A stretch of DNA of 64,000 nucleotides from Protula sp. h YS-2021. Its lineage: Eukaryota; Annelida; Polychaeta; Sabellida; Serpulidae. Positions 36,935 to 49,799 of this stretch are shown here, piece by piece (position 1 is the first letter of the stretch; each line of letters begins with the position of its first letter). Under the pieces are notes generated by a model. It did no database searches. It was not told the origin of the DNA and was given only the letters and a program-made list of their open reading frames with translations. The stretch spans positions 42,381,502-42,445,501 of the forward strand of contig OX457031.1 in assembly GCA_949752745.1 (NCBI GenBank), given 5' to 3'. A program made the translations under genes and the position numbers.

Positions 36935-38544
36935 TCTCCCCCAACTTTATGACTAAGTTGCAAATTTAGTTAAGCATAAATATCTAAGTTTAATTTTGTC
37001 ATATGTCCTTTGACTGAACTATTTTTGACAAGAATGCTAATATTTATACATTGCAACATGGCATACAAATAATATCAAATACTACCCGGCAGATTTTTTT
37101 TTATCACGAAGCCGAGAAAATCATAAATGTAGAAAATACAGCAGGTAAAAATGTTCTTATTGCAAGCGTAGCGTAAAAAAAATATTCTTGTTTCTGCAAC
37201 ACCGTCTTTAGTATATAAAGAAAATGTCTATAAGATGGCATGCCCGATGCACAACAGGCGAGGTTCTTTCCGAAGATATGTAAAATCAAGCAAATGTCCG
37301 ATATTCTGTATCACTTGTTCGAGCATCTGTTGCTTCTTCAACGATATAAAATCACATATCGCAAGCTGATTGGTTCCTGATACCTGGGAACTGGTGTATT
37401 CCGAAGACTGTGTGGTTAAGCCGTTCGAAACGTCTCGTCTGCTACAGCTTGAGGCGTTATTTCCCTTTTTTTTAATTTCTTAAGAAACATATTGAAATTT
37501 AATATTGATCTCCGTGGTTTCGGGTGGCACAGACACATTCTGATCGAAAAGGACCCGGCCGGGGTTTATAAATTTTGATACTTTCAGAGCTTTCACTGTG
37601 CAACACATTCTCTCACAACATTCTCTCTTGCCACTTTCCACCATGGAGATACTATTTTACATGAAGCCAAGAGCATAAAAATACAATGCAATCATCGGTA
37701 TGCGCGGTACGCAACATAGCAGCACCTTTCCATTTTTCTGAAACATTTATAAAAGTCACATGAACAAAATGTTTAAAAAAAATCAGTAAATGAACATGTG
37801 AATAAATGTAAAACATGCGAAAACAAATAATGCGCTTTAATAATAGAAATATTTTCTCCTATACAGTATATACAAATTTTGACCATTATTGATAGCTGCA
37901 CAAAATGGTACATATAACACAGATTTAACTACATTGAAGATAATGAAATAGCCATGCGTGTTTATATACACCTGATTTCTTTACGAAAAAAAATTACTTG
38001 CAAAATCAATATAGTTAAGGAAATGCTAAGATCAATAATTAGGTCGAATACTCCGCAAGAAGGTGCAGATGTATTTCGACATAAAACATGTATGTTTAAC
38101 AACATAAGTTTATCTTGAGGCTGAGCTACCACCAAATAAGTATGGTTAGAAAATAAAAGCTATAGAATACAATGTACAACATGTTTTGTATCTTTGCACA
38201 GAGTAGGTCATTGCAGAAAGAAACGTCTGAACGGAACCCGCAAATGATACAATATGGTATCTTAAATATGCAATTAGTGCTTTGTATTTGGGTTCATATT
38301 ACCAATTTGTAAGCTACATATTTTAAGTTACTCATAATGCCGACATTTAATTTCACACTTTTACAGTTTGAGGGGCTCTGGCATAATATAAAACCTGAGC
38401 CGCAGTTTATGTAACAGCAGTTCAACTCATACAATATGTATCTTTTATCGTAAGCATCGATATACCGACAGAAAATAAAGCAATACATAATACATAAATA
38501 CATAAAATTGCAGAATGTGATTAAATCTACGGTCTCCCTTTTCT
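36935..38544 (-). other. Noncoding 3' internal region of the gypsy element
   Basis: 1.6 kb between the pol stop and the LTR. No envelope-like frame or other gene is visible; AT-rich. Confidence 0.6.
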
Positions 38545-41500
38545 TCACCTTTTCGGTAGGTTATTGCTAGCAACGAACTCGCGAAGGACATCATTTACAT
38601 CTTCCTCATTCACCCATGAGTCATCTTTTGGACCGTATCCTTGCCATCTTACTTTGTATTGAACTTTTCCTTTATATTTTCTTCTAGCAAGAACTTTTTC
38701 TACATTTACAAATTGATTTTGAGAAGGTTGTTGAGAGGGAATGGGGACATCGTGTAACGATTCCTCAGTGTCCGAGGATTCACTGGGACGAACAGCCATG
38801 AATGGAGCAAAATTATCGACCGGGATGTCGTCATCAGTTAATTCGTCCAATGCGGGGAAAATGTCATTTGCCAAAACTTGTTGAGGGCGTTCCTGAGGGT
38901 CTATACATTTCTTCAAACGCTTGACAGTTACTGGTGCTTTCAGTATTTTACCGTCGCTTAGCTTTCTAAGCTTGACTGTGTTTGGACCTAAAAACCGGTG
39001 GATGACGTAGCCGCCGCACCAAGGATGGCGCAATTTGCGTGACAAGTGCTTAGGAGTCACTGGAATATAAAGAAATACTTTGTCACCTTCCTGTAGTCTG
39101 CAGGATTGTGCACTCCTATCAAAGTATTCTTTCATGCTAGCTTGGTGCTCACGAATGTTCTCACGGGCCATGGTACAAGCTTCGTCTAGGCTGTTCACTA
39201 GAGTAGTGATGTAGTCCTGAATGTTATGAGGAACATCTTCAGGAATCACAAGCCTGAGGCCGGCAGGACCTTTGCAGTGGCGACCAAACAAAAGGTAGTA
39301 CGGAGTATAGTCCGTAGAACGAAAGCACGGTGTGGTATTGTAGGCAAACACAGCTGAAGATAAGCGTTCATCCCAGTTGTCATGATGTGCGTTAGAAAGG
39401 AAACTGAGACATTTCATGATTGTCTGATTTGAGCGTTCTGTCCTCCCGTCGCAGCGTGGATTCCAAGCGGAAGTGAAAAGACCTTGAACGCTGAATAACT
39501 CTCGAGTAATCTTCATTAGCGAGGACAAAAATTGCGCACCACGATCAGATAATAACTTCTGTGGGGCACCGAATCGACAAATAATCTCCTCGTAGAACAC
39601 TTTTGCTACAGTTTCAGCTTTCATATTTGGAATGGCCCTAGCAACAACGAACTTTGTGAAAAGATCTACAAAGATCAAAATGTATCTGTTCCCTTTTTGC
39701 GAGATAACATGTGGTTCTGTTATATCAACACCAACGATTTGCCAAGGAAAGTTACTTTCTATTGGAATTAGAGGAGGCCGTTTTTGAGATCCTTTTGCTT
39801 GCTGACACTGCACGCATGACTCACAGAAAGACTTGATGTCTTTAAACATACCGGGCCACCAGTACTTCTCCTGAGCCTTGTACCAAACCTCCATGTATGA
39901 AAAGTGCACATCACAGTGCAGTTCTCGCATGACCTCGTGACGCAACTCTGCAGGAACGACAAGCTGAAGTACGCATTTCTCTGCTTTGGAACGTGTTTTG
40001 GACCTTGGTTGATAATGAACTCTATATAAAACGCCGTTTTCAACAAGGAAATCGTCGATATTTGCGAGCAGTTTCTTAAAACGCTCGGGAGGGACATCCA
40101 ACTCTTGCTCCTCGATAAGCTGCAACCGATCCGTAATTTCAGGATCTTTGGACTGTAAAGTAATAAGACGATTAATGTGTTCTTTTGAAAAGTTGAATTT
40201 GTTAAGTTCATGATTCTTCCTCTCTTGGGTCAACTTAGATCTAAAACTTTTGGCCTTAGCATTGACTGCAAAAACCTTAAGATCAGCACTGGATTTTGGT
40301 TCGACAAGTGGTGGATCAACAAAATCGGGTTCGACAACGTCTTCGAGTTCTTTTGGCAAAGTTAAATGTGGAAACCTACTTATGGCATCTACATGAGCCA
40401 TTTTGCTGCCAGGGAGATGTATAACCTCGTAGTTGAGCATTGTAAGAGCTTGATGAATTCTACCGAGTCTCCCTGTAGGTTGTTTGCATTTCATAAGAGT
40501 AGTAGGACTTTTGTGATCTGTATAGAAAACGACTTTGTTGTATTGCAAGTATGTACGGCATTGCTGAATTGCGTAAAAAATGGCAGTGAGTTCAAGATCA
40601 CTGATATTGTACTTCTTCTCGTGCTTGTTAAGTGAACGACCAGAGTACCATAGAGCCCTTGGGATTGTTTTGCCCTCAAATTGCTGCTCTTGAACCAACA
40701 TAGCACCAAGACCATCGATAGATGCGTCAGTATAGACAATGAAAGGTTTGCTGAAATCGGGATATCCAAGAATTGGAGCATTTATCAGGGAATCTTTCAT
40801 ATTTTGAAAACCTCCTTGACATTTCGTTGTCCATTCCCATTTCTTATCGCTCTTCAACAGGTTGTAAAGTGGAGATGCATAAAGCTGGAAGTGAGGGACA
40901 AACCTTCTGTAAAAACCCATGAGACCTAGACACCGACGGAGCTCTTTGACATTCTTCGGTGGGTTCATATCCTTAAACACGCTTATTTTCCCAGGGTCTG
41001 GCTTAACTCCATCTTTCGAAACAATGTTGCCCAAGAACTTGACCTCCTTCTTAGCAAATTGACACTTTTGCGGCTTAGCCTTGAGATTGGCACTAATCAG
41101 ACTTCCAAGAACCAGACTAATGTGCTTCAAATGCTCCTCAAACGTGCTCAAAAATATGATTATATCATCGATATAGCACAAGCAGATAAAGTATTGAAGT
41201 CCTGTGAGTATGAGTTGCATCAACCGAGAAAAAGATGCTGGTGAGTTTTTCAAACCTTGCGCTAATTTTGTAAACTGATAATGTCCTCCCTCGGAAGAAA
41301 ATGCTGTGTAAGGCCTACTTTTCTCGTCCAGCTCAATTTGAAAGAACCCAGAAAGAAGATCGATTGAACTAAAGAAAACTGGTTTTTGGGAACCAATTCT
41401 ATCGAGTGTATCATCGAGCCGTGGCAAAGGGTGGACATCAGGCAGCGTTTGATCATTTAATCTCCTATAATCGATTGTCATCCTTGTTTCAATGGGAGCA

Positions 41501-41925
41501 TTTGGATCAGATCGTGGCTTGGTGACAATGCAAATTGGAGAAGACCAAGGAGATGTACTAGGTTCGATAACACCTTTTTCTAGCAAGCCAGCTACGTGTT
41601 TCCGTGCCTCGTCATTTGCAAACATGGAGTAGCGATAAGGTCTTTGATAAATAGGTCTTGTTCCAGGCTTTAGAGCGATTTCATGGTTTATTAGTTTGCA
41701 GTTGCCTAGTTCACCATCTAGCGAGAATGCTTCTCGACGGTCTGCAAGAACGTCAAGTAGCTGATCTTTTTGAACATCAGTGAGACCTGACTGACTCAGA
41801 TCAATAGAGTCCTTAAGCTTTGCCCGAGCCTCCTCAAACCTAAGATTGTGATGATGTATGGAGGTTGAATTTTTATGTTTTAGTTCCAAGGTTTGTTTGA
41901 TTTGTAGCTTTACCATCAGAGACAA
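38545..41925 (-). CDS. Gypsy pol: reverse transcriptase, RNase H, integrase, chromodomain
   Basis: 1126 open residues. Reverse transcriptase: SIDLLSGFFQIELDE, FTKLAQGLKNSPASF and the catalytic YIDDIIIF. RNase H follows (FIVYTDASIDGLGAML). The integrase has an N-terminal HHCC zinc region (HCDVHFSYMEVW, CESCVQC) and a DDE core (VGVDITEPH, LLSDRGAQF, GRTERSNQTI). The C-terminus is a chromodomain (VEKVLARRKYKGKVQYKVRW, DDSWVNEEDV). Domain order RT-RH-IN is Ty3/gypsy. It appears functional at sequence level. Confidence 0.93.
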   Translation of the reverse strand: MSLMVKLQIKQTLELKHKNSTSIHHHNLRFEEARAKLKDSIDLSQSGLTDVQKDQLLDVLADRREAFSLDGELGNCKLINHEIALKPGTRPIYQRPYRYSMFANDEARKHVAGLLEKGVIEPSTSPWSSPICIVTKPRSDPNAPIETRMTIDYRRLNDQTLPDVHPLPRLDDTLDRIGSQKPVFFSSIDLLSGFFQIELDEKSRPYTAFSSEGGHYQFTKLAQGLKNSPASFSRLMQLILTGLQYFICLCYIDDIIIFLSTFEEHLKHISLVLGSLISANLKAKPQKCQFAKKEVKFLGNIVSKDGVKPDPGKISVFKDMNPPKNVKELRRCLGLMGFYRRFVPHFQLYASPLYNLLKSDKKWEWTTKCQGGFQNMKDSLINAPILGYPDFSKPFIVYTDASIDGLGAMLVQEQQFEGKTIPRALWYSGRSLNKHEKKYNISDLELTAIFYAIQQCRTYLQYNKVVFYTDHKSPTTLMKCKQPTGRLGRIHQALTMLNYEVIHLPGSKMAHVDAISRFPHLTLPKELEDVVEPDFVDPPLVEPKSSADLKVFAVNAKAKSFRSKLTQERKNHELNKFNFSKEHINRLITLQSKDPEITDRLQLIEEQELDVPPERFKKLLANIDDFLVENGVLYRVHYQPRSKTRSKAEKCVLQLVVPAELRHEVMRELHCDVHFSYMEVWYKAQEKYWWPGMFKDIKSFCESCVQCQQAKGSQKRPPLIPIESNFPWQIVGVDITEPHVISQKGNRYILIFVDLFTKFVVARAIPNMKAETVAKVFYEEIICRFGAPQKLLSDRGAQFLSSLMKITRELFSVQGLFTSAWNPRCDGRTERSNQTIMKCLSFLSNAHHDNWDERLSSAVFAYNTTPCFRSTDYTPYYLLFGRHCKGPAGLRLVIPEDVPHNIQDYITTLVNSLDEACTMARENIREHQASMKEYFDRSAQSCRLQEGDKVFLYIPVTPKHLSRKLRHPWCGGYVIHRFLGPNTVKLRKLSDGKILKAPVTVKRLKKCIDPQERPQQVLANDIFPALDELTDDDIPVDNFAPFMAVRPSESSDTEESLHDVPIPSQQPSQNQFVNVEKVLARRKYKGKVQYKVRWQGYGPKDDSWVNEEDVNDVLREFVASNNLPKR

Positions 41926-42657
41926 GGTTCACAAATGGTAAGTCTTTGATTTGACCCGTATATTCCACGAGGCTAATGCTATCATCTGAGCTGAGAGGAC
42001 TAAAAGTTCCTATTTTTGTTTTTGTCTTAAGTTTAATTGGTGATTTTAAAGGGTTCATCAAACGTATTGGTATCTTGTTGTTCTTTGAAGTGTTAAGTGT
42101 GTTTGCCATAAATAGGCCGAGAGCTTGTATTCTGTGGTTTGGAAGGGCAAGACCGTCGATTGCATTAGGGATGCTCCCCTTAACATCAACATAAACAACT
42201 TTTTGGGTCTGCGGATCGACAACGCACTCATCGGATACGACCAGCGTGTATTTATCGTTCAGTTTTATGGTGCTCTTAGAAAAATCTATAACTGCACCCT
42301 GATCTTCAAGAAATGTTCTTCCCAAAATAAAATCAACAACCAAATCTTCTATAACATACGCATTAACTTGGAAGCTGGAGTTTTTGAGGTGTAACGAATT
42401 GTTGAAGTTCCTTTTATAGACAAAGGAGCACCACCGGCCGACTGTGCATGATTGAATTTGGAATATTCGACATCCGTTTTATCACACTGCCTAAGGCGTT
42501 TGAAGGCCTCAACACTGATGCAGTTACAATTGGCTCCGGTGTCCAAAAGAGTATGTAGTTCAACCCTGTCACTACATTTTACTGCTATGTGTGAGCTGTC
42601 ACTCAGATCAAGAATGGGGCAAACTTTGGGTGTTTGATGTGTATGTGCAGTTTTCAT
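41873..42657 (-). pseudogene. Gypsy aspartic protease, frame-disrupted
   Basis: The active-site segment HTLLDTGANCNCIS is in the frame of 42657-42349. The second half (DFILGRTFLEDQGAVIDF) is in another frame, 42343-41873, and pol is back in the first. At least two indels therefore split this region. Confidence 0.75.
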
Positions 42658-42726
42658 TGTTAGGTGCGTGTTTGCATTTTTGGTTTGAGTGCTTGCATCA
42701 TTGGTGTCTGGTTTAGTAGTAACATG

Positions 42727-43513
42727 ACACTGGTCTTTGTGATGGTTGTTTGAACCACAGATTGTACACGGAACCTTCCAGCCTTTTTTTCTATTTTGTT
42801 TTTGTTCATAAGTTTTCCTTGGTTGATATTGTTTTTTTGGTATATTCGTGAATCAAGTTTGCTTCTACCCTGTTAACAGGACGAACTGGTTCGGATGATG
42901 ATTCTGTCCTCGCCATATGCGATTGGAAGAAATGTTTCGCACTTCTCGCACAACTGTTTGTGTCATTGTAGACACCAGCATACAACCATGGCTTTATTTC
43001 CCGGGGCATTAGACTGATAAAGCTCTGAACTCTTTGGAATTCTTGTGAAAAACCAAGCCTATCACACACAGTACCATGTCTAAAAACAAAATCGTCCCAA
43101 TCTACGTCAGCGGAAAAGCTATCAATAGACATTCCGTAAAGTTCATCGAGACCATCTCTGAAAGTGTAGACTTTATTGTGAAACCTATCGAGAAATGCCT
43201 CTCTTAGCAGAACATAATCTGAACTGACGAAATCTGGAAGATTATCAAACCACTGAAGAGCTAGGTCTTTTAAGAAAACTGGAAAAACTCGTGGTACAAT
43301 GTCTGGTCCTATTCCACTACAATGATGAAACAACTCTAAATACTTAAGCCATGTTTTTCCATCCTCCTTGGAGTACTCAGAAAAATATTTTGGGAGAGGT
43401 ACTTTTATCGGCTCTTTAAGCGGGCATTGCCAACGTTCGAATGGGGTATCTTGATGTTGGTTTATGTAGGACATTTTGAAGTTAGACATGATAAGGCGGT
43501 ATTCGAGCAACAA
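42727..43513 (-). pseudogene. Gypsy gag with zinc knuckle in a second frame
   Basis: The capsid-like part is open from 43513 to 42806 (WLKYLELFHHCSG, ALQWFDNLPDFVSSDYVLLREAFLDRF, typical gypsy capsid). A CCHC knuckle (C-TI-C-GSNN-H-HKDQ-C) lies at 42768-42727 in the frame of protease and pol. Either a programmed frameshift or a mutation separates them. Confidence 0.8.
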
Positions 43514-43519
43514 AGTGAT

Positions 43520-44583
43520 TACTTAACAACAGCTGAAAATTTGACCTTTGAAACGACTGTAAAATCAGAATAAAAGGTAATCTAAGCAAAGAAATGAAAT
43601 GTTGAAGTCACTTGTTGAACCACGCTTAACAAATCAATCCATTGCCAAACAACTCAACATATCAGCACCCTCAAGAAACAGAAGAAGTCCTTTGCCAGAT
43701 ATAAAATTGGCATTTTAAAATTTTGTGCGAGCTGCATGATAAGGATGTAGAGACAATTCGGATGTTAAAAGAAATCCATGGTGATGAAGCATTGTGCTGA
43801 TGTGTTTCCCATGTCAACACTGCTAGTCCAAACGAACTATATTGGGTTTTGGGATTTGTTGTGATTGATACTTATGACCACCATTGTTGCGCGTGTAGTC
43901 GTGGTCTGTATTTGTGACATTTCATATCCCTTTATGGTTAATTAGTTTAGTTTAAGAAAAAGACAACAAATATAAAAACTTTATGATCACCACTGTTGTG
44001 CGAGTAGCCTTAACTGTGATAAAAAACACAGTAAAGTATTGGCAATATAGATGATATTATTATTAGTAATTATTGCATTTTGCTAGTTACAATTTTAAAA
44101 GGCTAGTATGTTCTATGCTGTATGCATATTATACAAAGTTTTGTAGAACAAGTTCCATTCGACTTGCCAAAATTGCTGGTACAAATCGACATATGAAATA
44201 TGAAGACCGTTGGTGTGCAAGTAATTATGCTATGCAAAAACGAATTTCAGCTAGAATATAAAAGTGTTTTCGGGGGCGTCAAATGTCTCCCCCCACTTTA
44301 AAATGAGCACCACCGTCACTGCTTTGCAGAATATTGTGGCTTTTTTTTAAATAGAAGAAATGCATTATTTTTTCTGTAAATTCGGTTTCATGTGAAGAGC
44401 ATTATATGCCCTAACTTCACTAATGACACTGATTTTATTAACTTATTTGTTTATTTCTGTAAATATGGACAAAATAATTATGCCATTTTTTTAAATGTTT
44501 CTTTCTTTTGTTTTGTAGTGTATTTTGTGAAATAATTATTATTATGATTTCAAGGCGTAATTACACTGCAAATCTCGACCATA
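43520..44583 (-). other. Gypsy 5' leader
   Basis: About 1 kb between gag and the 5' LTR; no gene. The sequence next to the LTR (minus strand) contains TGGTCGAGATTTGC, a possible but unassigned primer-binding site. Confidence 0.5.
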
Positions 44584-45170
44584 TGAAGTACACCTCTGTG
44601 AGCCGTTTTTGACTCACAGCGGGTCACTTCCTTATAAATTAAAAAGAATGATTAAATGAAATAACCAGTGTTTATTGATATAAATATACTAAGTGCAGTG
44701 GGGTGTACCGAGGTCTATTACGCCAAGAAAAGCATATTGGTTATTAGACTTAAGAACGATAGTCACGTACCATACATGATCGAATATCCACAACTTAACA
44801 TATATCCGAGTTTATAATTAATATAATTTCTCAATCAACGTTTTATCATTCAGATATGCGCTTCTATAGATTCTTCTGTATATTATTTTCCATAGCTTAT
44901 ATACTTGTAGATCCTAACAAAGACACTTATTATAAGAGTGGGTAACAAACAGGTGACAACAATCAAAGGAGTAACAAAAGGGGTTTTACAATTATAAACA
45001 TACCATAACTATTATAAACAATAGAATTACCAATTATAGTAATTCTTATGACCATGCATTATTTAGGGACGACGCGACATATATAATTAACAATCAAACA
45101 AAACGGAGGATTATAATTACTCTAATCCTATTGATAATTGTCTGTTGGCACAAGAATTGAGTGCACAACA
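44584..45170 (-). repeat. 5' LTR of the gypsy element
   Basis: 587 bp, same ends as the copy at 36350-36934; followed by TAAA (target duplication). Confidence 0.93.
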
Positions 45171-46522
45171 TAAAAGCAAAGATATCCCTAAAATTATTGC
45201 TAGCCTTAGCTGTACACTCAGCTTTATATCTGAATCTGATTTTAAACGTTTAAAAACATCCTTTAACAGACTGTAGACGAGCCTTATATTTAAATTTCAA
45301 AAGGTTTATACACGTAGAGCATTTCCGGCTGAATTCAAATTCAAAATACGTCACACTTTTGTGTACGTCTGTTACTTTTTCATATAAATTCTAACCAAAC
45401 ATTGATAAAAAGGTTAACACATTATGCAGACAAAATACGTCAAGGGGCATTATTATTAATGTACATTAGGATTTGGTTTCGTCATTGTAAAATCAGCAAA
45501 TGTTGTGCAACGTAATTACATAGAATGAAGTTCATAGCTTTTGGCAACTCATATTCAGTTTTCAGTTTCGTTAGTTTGTTCAAAACTGACGTGGTGCTGA
45601 CTTTAGGGCCGAAACGTCGTTAATACAATAACACCAGCTCATTCCAAAATTAAAAGGTGAAGATTTAAAAAATTAAAATGTATTTCTTGCCCGAAATGGC
45701 CATAGAACGTGTTTTATTCGGGTGGCCGAAATGTAACAAAACTTCGCATCCTTACGTTGTTATAAACTGCAGCAAATTAAATTAAATTTAATTATAAACT
45801 GCAGCAAATTAAAGGTGTCATATGAATTTGGCTAAAATGGATCCCCATAGTTGTGTTAAGTAATATTTCCGGAGCTGCACTAAAACCAACGAGCTCTTAC
45901 GAATAAATACGGAGCCAATAATCGATGAGATAGTTACGGAACACTCATTATTGAGAGCTTGCTAGATAACACATACTCAACACATGCACAGTACATATGT
46001 GATGGTCGATATAACAATGTAAGCTATACTGTTTTTGAAACAGACAAGTCAAGTATGCTTTTCATTGGTCTAGCCTGTGAAGCAGTGTGTCTCGTTCATA
46101 GCAAAGCAAACAACGCATCGACTTGTACTTGTTCTAGCACAGAATGATTTAGGACTTTTGTTGCTTTATAACAGATTAATTTTGCTCTTCTTTTAATAGT
46201 GTCTTTTGGTCCTGCGAGTACAGTGATTTACATTTGATTTGGATTTTCTGACAACATAAGGATGAATCTAACATAATTTTGTGGTGTGAGATTCATTTCA
46301 TAACCGGAAATGCACTACTTTATGACGCATGTTGTACAATAGCTGCCTAGCAAATAAATAAGATAAAATAGGTGCAGTAGTTTGATATGTGTAACAACAC
46401 TTCAGGATGAATAAATTAAGCGTGGTACTGTATTTGTGTATTTATCATGTGAAATTTTATATATACCACAGCATAAGGCGAGTATTTATGTACTTTCAAA
46501 GCCTTTATTGGATATATTGTAG

Positions 46523-47804
46523 AAATAGAATTGACGGAAGCTTTCAATTGGGCGGCAGCTATGAAACTTCTGCACACGTGCTAAAGGTTGTTTATCGCTA
46601 CAAGTTTGATGCTATTTTGTCACCTGCAGAAGTGTCTAACTTCATCACTGTTCACGATGCTTTTTGCCATCCAAAATACGTACTACAACACAATGTAACG
46701 TTGTATTGCATTTCAAAACAAGAAGCAACATTCGTTGAGACTGACCCTGCAGTGGATGTATGTAGTTCTGATGCCAGTGCATTCATGCGAATTGCCCAGT
46801 TTGAAAATGCCTCAAAGATTATAGTATTGCCAGCTGCATCTTTTCATCGCATAGCTCGCGAAGTACAGCTGAGAAGTATTTATAGCTCTGTGAAACATCC
46901 GGATGCTGAAAATGAAGAGGGTAGTGAGTGCGATTATCCAGAGGACGAGGACACGGAGCGAGGGAGACTGTTTTCAAAACAACTTATCTTTATCACCATG
47001 ACGGGTCGGTGTGGATCGACATTGCTATGCCAGATTTTTGAAGCTACAAACAGAGTGCTTTGTTTTTCAGAACCGGATGCCATAAATACGCTTACCCTTT
47101 ACGAAAATACACTACCACCAGAGGAATTTTATAGATTAGTTATTGACACGTTCACTCTGCTCTGTAAGCCAGTCAATCGCTCCGTTGATGCTTACGTCAT
47201 AAAACTGACTCCGCCCACTATTCGAGCAGTGCCAATGTTGCTGCGTATTTTCCCGGATTCTAAACACTTATTTATGTACCGTGACGGTCTCGACACGGCT
47301 CAGTCGTCATACCGCTCTTCCTACTCTATGCCATTGGTACAAATAGCTCTTTTAAATGCCATGATATCTTCAGAAAGGGTAAAGCAAACAATCGCCAGCA
47401 TGGGTATACCAAGTGATATGTATGTGCTCAAAACTACAGACACCATCACCTTCTTTTACTATCTAAGGACAGTTATTGTCGATATTTATATGGATCTTCG
47501 CAAGAAGGGGGCGAATATTGCAGCTGTTCGATATGAAGATATGAAAACAAACCCAATACGTTCAACAATGATGATTTTCAGGCACTGTGGTTTACCAGAA
47601 AATTTGGCCCAATCAGCGGTAAATTCTTCGATGTCACGTGATTCGCAACGAAATTCTCCACTAAGTCAACAATATCTCTCAAGGTATAAAAAACTGGAAG
47701 TAACAGAAAAATCTGCCTCTGAACTTGGTAAATTGTGCCAGCATTTCAATTTTCCACATTTCTCTAAACCTCATGTATTAGAGGGGACAATTACAGAGCC
47801 ATAG
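46523..47804 (+). CDS. Sulfotransferase-like protein, terminal exon
   Basis: About 426 residues. The upstream AT-rich part of the open frame is probably intron; an acceptor ATATTGTAG precedes 46523. The P-loop-like ITMTGRCGSTLLCQ is the 5'-phosphosulfate-binding loop of PAPS-dependent sulfotransferases, and HLFMYRDGLDTAQSSYRS fits the 3'-phosphate-binding RxxxxxxxS segment. An acidic linker (ECDYPEDEDTERG) separates an N-terminal unknown domain from the catalytic part. The acceptor substrate is unknown. The 5' exons were not located. Confidence 0.7.
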
Positions 47805-48394
47805 TGCATCGGCACTGAAGAACTACCCTTAGTGTACTGCTGTCCACTCAGCCAATCGTTATCAGTAAAGTTATAGGTTCGAAAAGTTTAAAAGGTGCTT
47901 TCTCAGAAATATAATTATGTAATCATTTTGAAAAATCATTATCTTAATATGTCCATAAGTATATGGACATACACCTCAAGTTCCTTGTCTTGGTAAGACC
48001 AGGAAGAAAAATAGTCCTATTTGTCATCCCAATGTTTGAAAATGTTACGCCGGCCGACGATATAACACTTGTGTTATCAATTTCTAAGTAGTTTGTTTAA
48101 GCGTTCGAACTGTTACATAAAAATTTTAAGATAAAATTGTCCTTTGAAAGGCCATTTTCAGTGCTTCTTCTGCCTTCAATGTGAATGTTTCTATGGGCTG
48201 AATTTATTTTTAAGACCCGACCGGGTTACTTCTCTTCTATTTGAAATTTTAGTAGCCTGCCTGAAGGTTTAGAAACAAGTTTATTTTTCATCGCCTAGTA
48301 TGTGAAAAGATTGTAGCATGAAGCGTCTATGTAATGGCGGGACATGGAAAGTAGGAAGGACAAAGCCGTGCTGGAAAATACCTGAACGCACAAT

Positions 48395-48510
48395 AATCGA
48401 CCGGACAATACCTTTCTCTTCACATTACCCAACCGGACAATACCTTTCTCTTCACATTACCCAACCGGACAATACCTTTCTCTTCACATTACCCAACCGG
48501 ACAATACCTG
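48395..48510. repeat. 36-bp minisatellite
   Basis: Three copies of ACCGGACAATACCTTTCTCT followed by TCACATTACCCA, with diverged flanking copies of CCGGACAATACC. Confidence 0.85.
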
Positions 48511-49334
48511 GCTTGGACGTTAGCCTACCGAACAATAACCGACTTGGACAATACCCTACCTTTCTGGAAACCCTTTCTTAATAAAAGGAAACTGTTGAGG
48601 TTTCTGATGAACTTTAGCAAACACAACATTGGTGACTTTGGTTAATTAAGCAAAAAACTTTGATGTTGCAATTCCGTGATAAAGAGTAACTGTTGATCCT
48701 ATTTACTGAGAGGCACAGAGACACCATTGATTTAATCAGAGATCATACTTGTCTTGTCATAAATAGATGGAATGATTTTTATTTTATTCATATGTATGTC
48801 AATTGCAATTACTAGCCAGAGTCATTCTATTTACGTTGCAACTTAAGTGCAATTTCTTATTCAGCAAAATGTATAAACTTCCGAATTTTGGACCTTAAAA
48901 GATATTCATTTCAACAGTCTTCATTACGCCTACCAGAAAAATAGTTCTGGAAGGATATGTTAAAAGGCGCGCAGAGATATTGCAAAAGGATATGCGTATT
49001 ACATTATAATTCCTTAGATTTCCCAGCTGGTATTATCTGTTAGAAAGATAACAGAGGATGATGTCACTTCCGCTTGTCTTTATCTTTGATGTTGCGGTTT
49101 TATCCGAAGGTGTTATCTCTGCACCATAACGTTAAGTTTATTGTATTATGACTGCATAACAGTCCCCTGGTTATTTTTAGACATGTAAATTATTTTAAAT
49201 AATACCACAGAAGAAATTAAGACGAGAGCGGAGGCAAATAAACACAAAGAGAACTCATTTTTTCATGTTTTAACAATTTCTGTTATTATTTTGTGATCAG
49301 CATTGGCAATTTCTAGAATGACAGCAGGCACGTC

Positions 49335-49526
49335 CTATGGTTGTGCTTGATATCGGCACCCTCTTTTACATGCGTCACGAGTTCGCTTGCAGCCTATGAT
49401 GCAGGGCAAGCCTGCTCTTCCAGGCGGACAGTTACGTCGACATCCGTCATAATTACGTACGCAGTCGTCCTCACACTTTTGCGCTTTAGTTTCTTCTGTG
49501 GCGATGGCAATTACAGCAACTAACAC
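49335..49526 (-). CDS. Secreted Cys-rich peptide, last exon
   Basis: A minus-strand exon after acceptor TTTTTACAG, starting GTG (not an initiator; the upstream exon should supply the rest of the signal peptide). It opens with the hydrophobic LVAVIAIA, then a mature basic peptide with eight cysteines in the symmetrical pattern C-x3-C-x6-C-x3-C-x8-C-x3-C-x6-C-x3-C, ending RYQAQP and stop. The twin C-x3-C-x6-C-x3-C halves suggest two disulfide-stapled helices. Charge and size fit an antimicrobial or toxin-like peptide; no family is recognised and the activity is unknown. Confidence 0.65.
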   Translation of the reverse strand: MLVAVIAIATEETKAQKCEDDCVRNYDGCRRNCPPGRAGLPCIIGCKRTRDACKRGCRYQAQP

Positions 49527-49799
49527 CTGTAAAAAGTTTTTAAAAGATTTTATTCATATTTTCTCAGTTAGTAAGCAATAAATCGTTCATTTGACGTTTA
49601 TTAAAGTTTCATATTGTATATGCTGACTGTAGTAACAACAGAGTTCTCAAACACATTTCAGTTTTAGCTCTGTGTCGCAGTAACTACCTATTAATACGCC
49701 TGCTTTTACTTATTCCCAGTTGCAAACATAGTTTGCAAATGGGTATGCTTTGCAAAGAATTCTGGCTGTTTATTCCTTCCTTTTTTGTTTTTGTTTTTT

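Larger units (their letters stand above)
36350..45170 (-). mobile_element. Ty3/gypsy LTR retrotransposon with chromodomain integrase
   Basis: A complete 8.8-kb element on the minus strand: two LTRs of about 586 bp differing at only a handful of sites, TG...CA ends, a 4-bp TAAA target duplication, a polypurine tract (GGGGGAGA, minus strand next to 36935), gag, protease and pol. The high LTR identity means a recent insertion. Gag and protease carry frame changes while pol is open. Confidence 0.93.

Noticed and set aside
45959..46147. Small Cys-containing frame as an exon
   Set aside because: Non-ATG start, no splice signals, AT-rich context.
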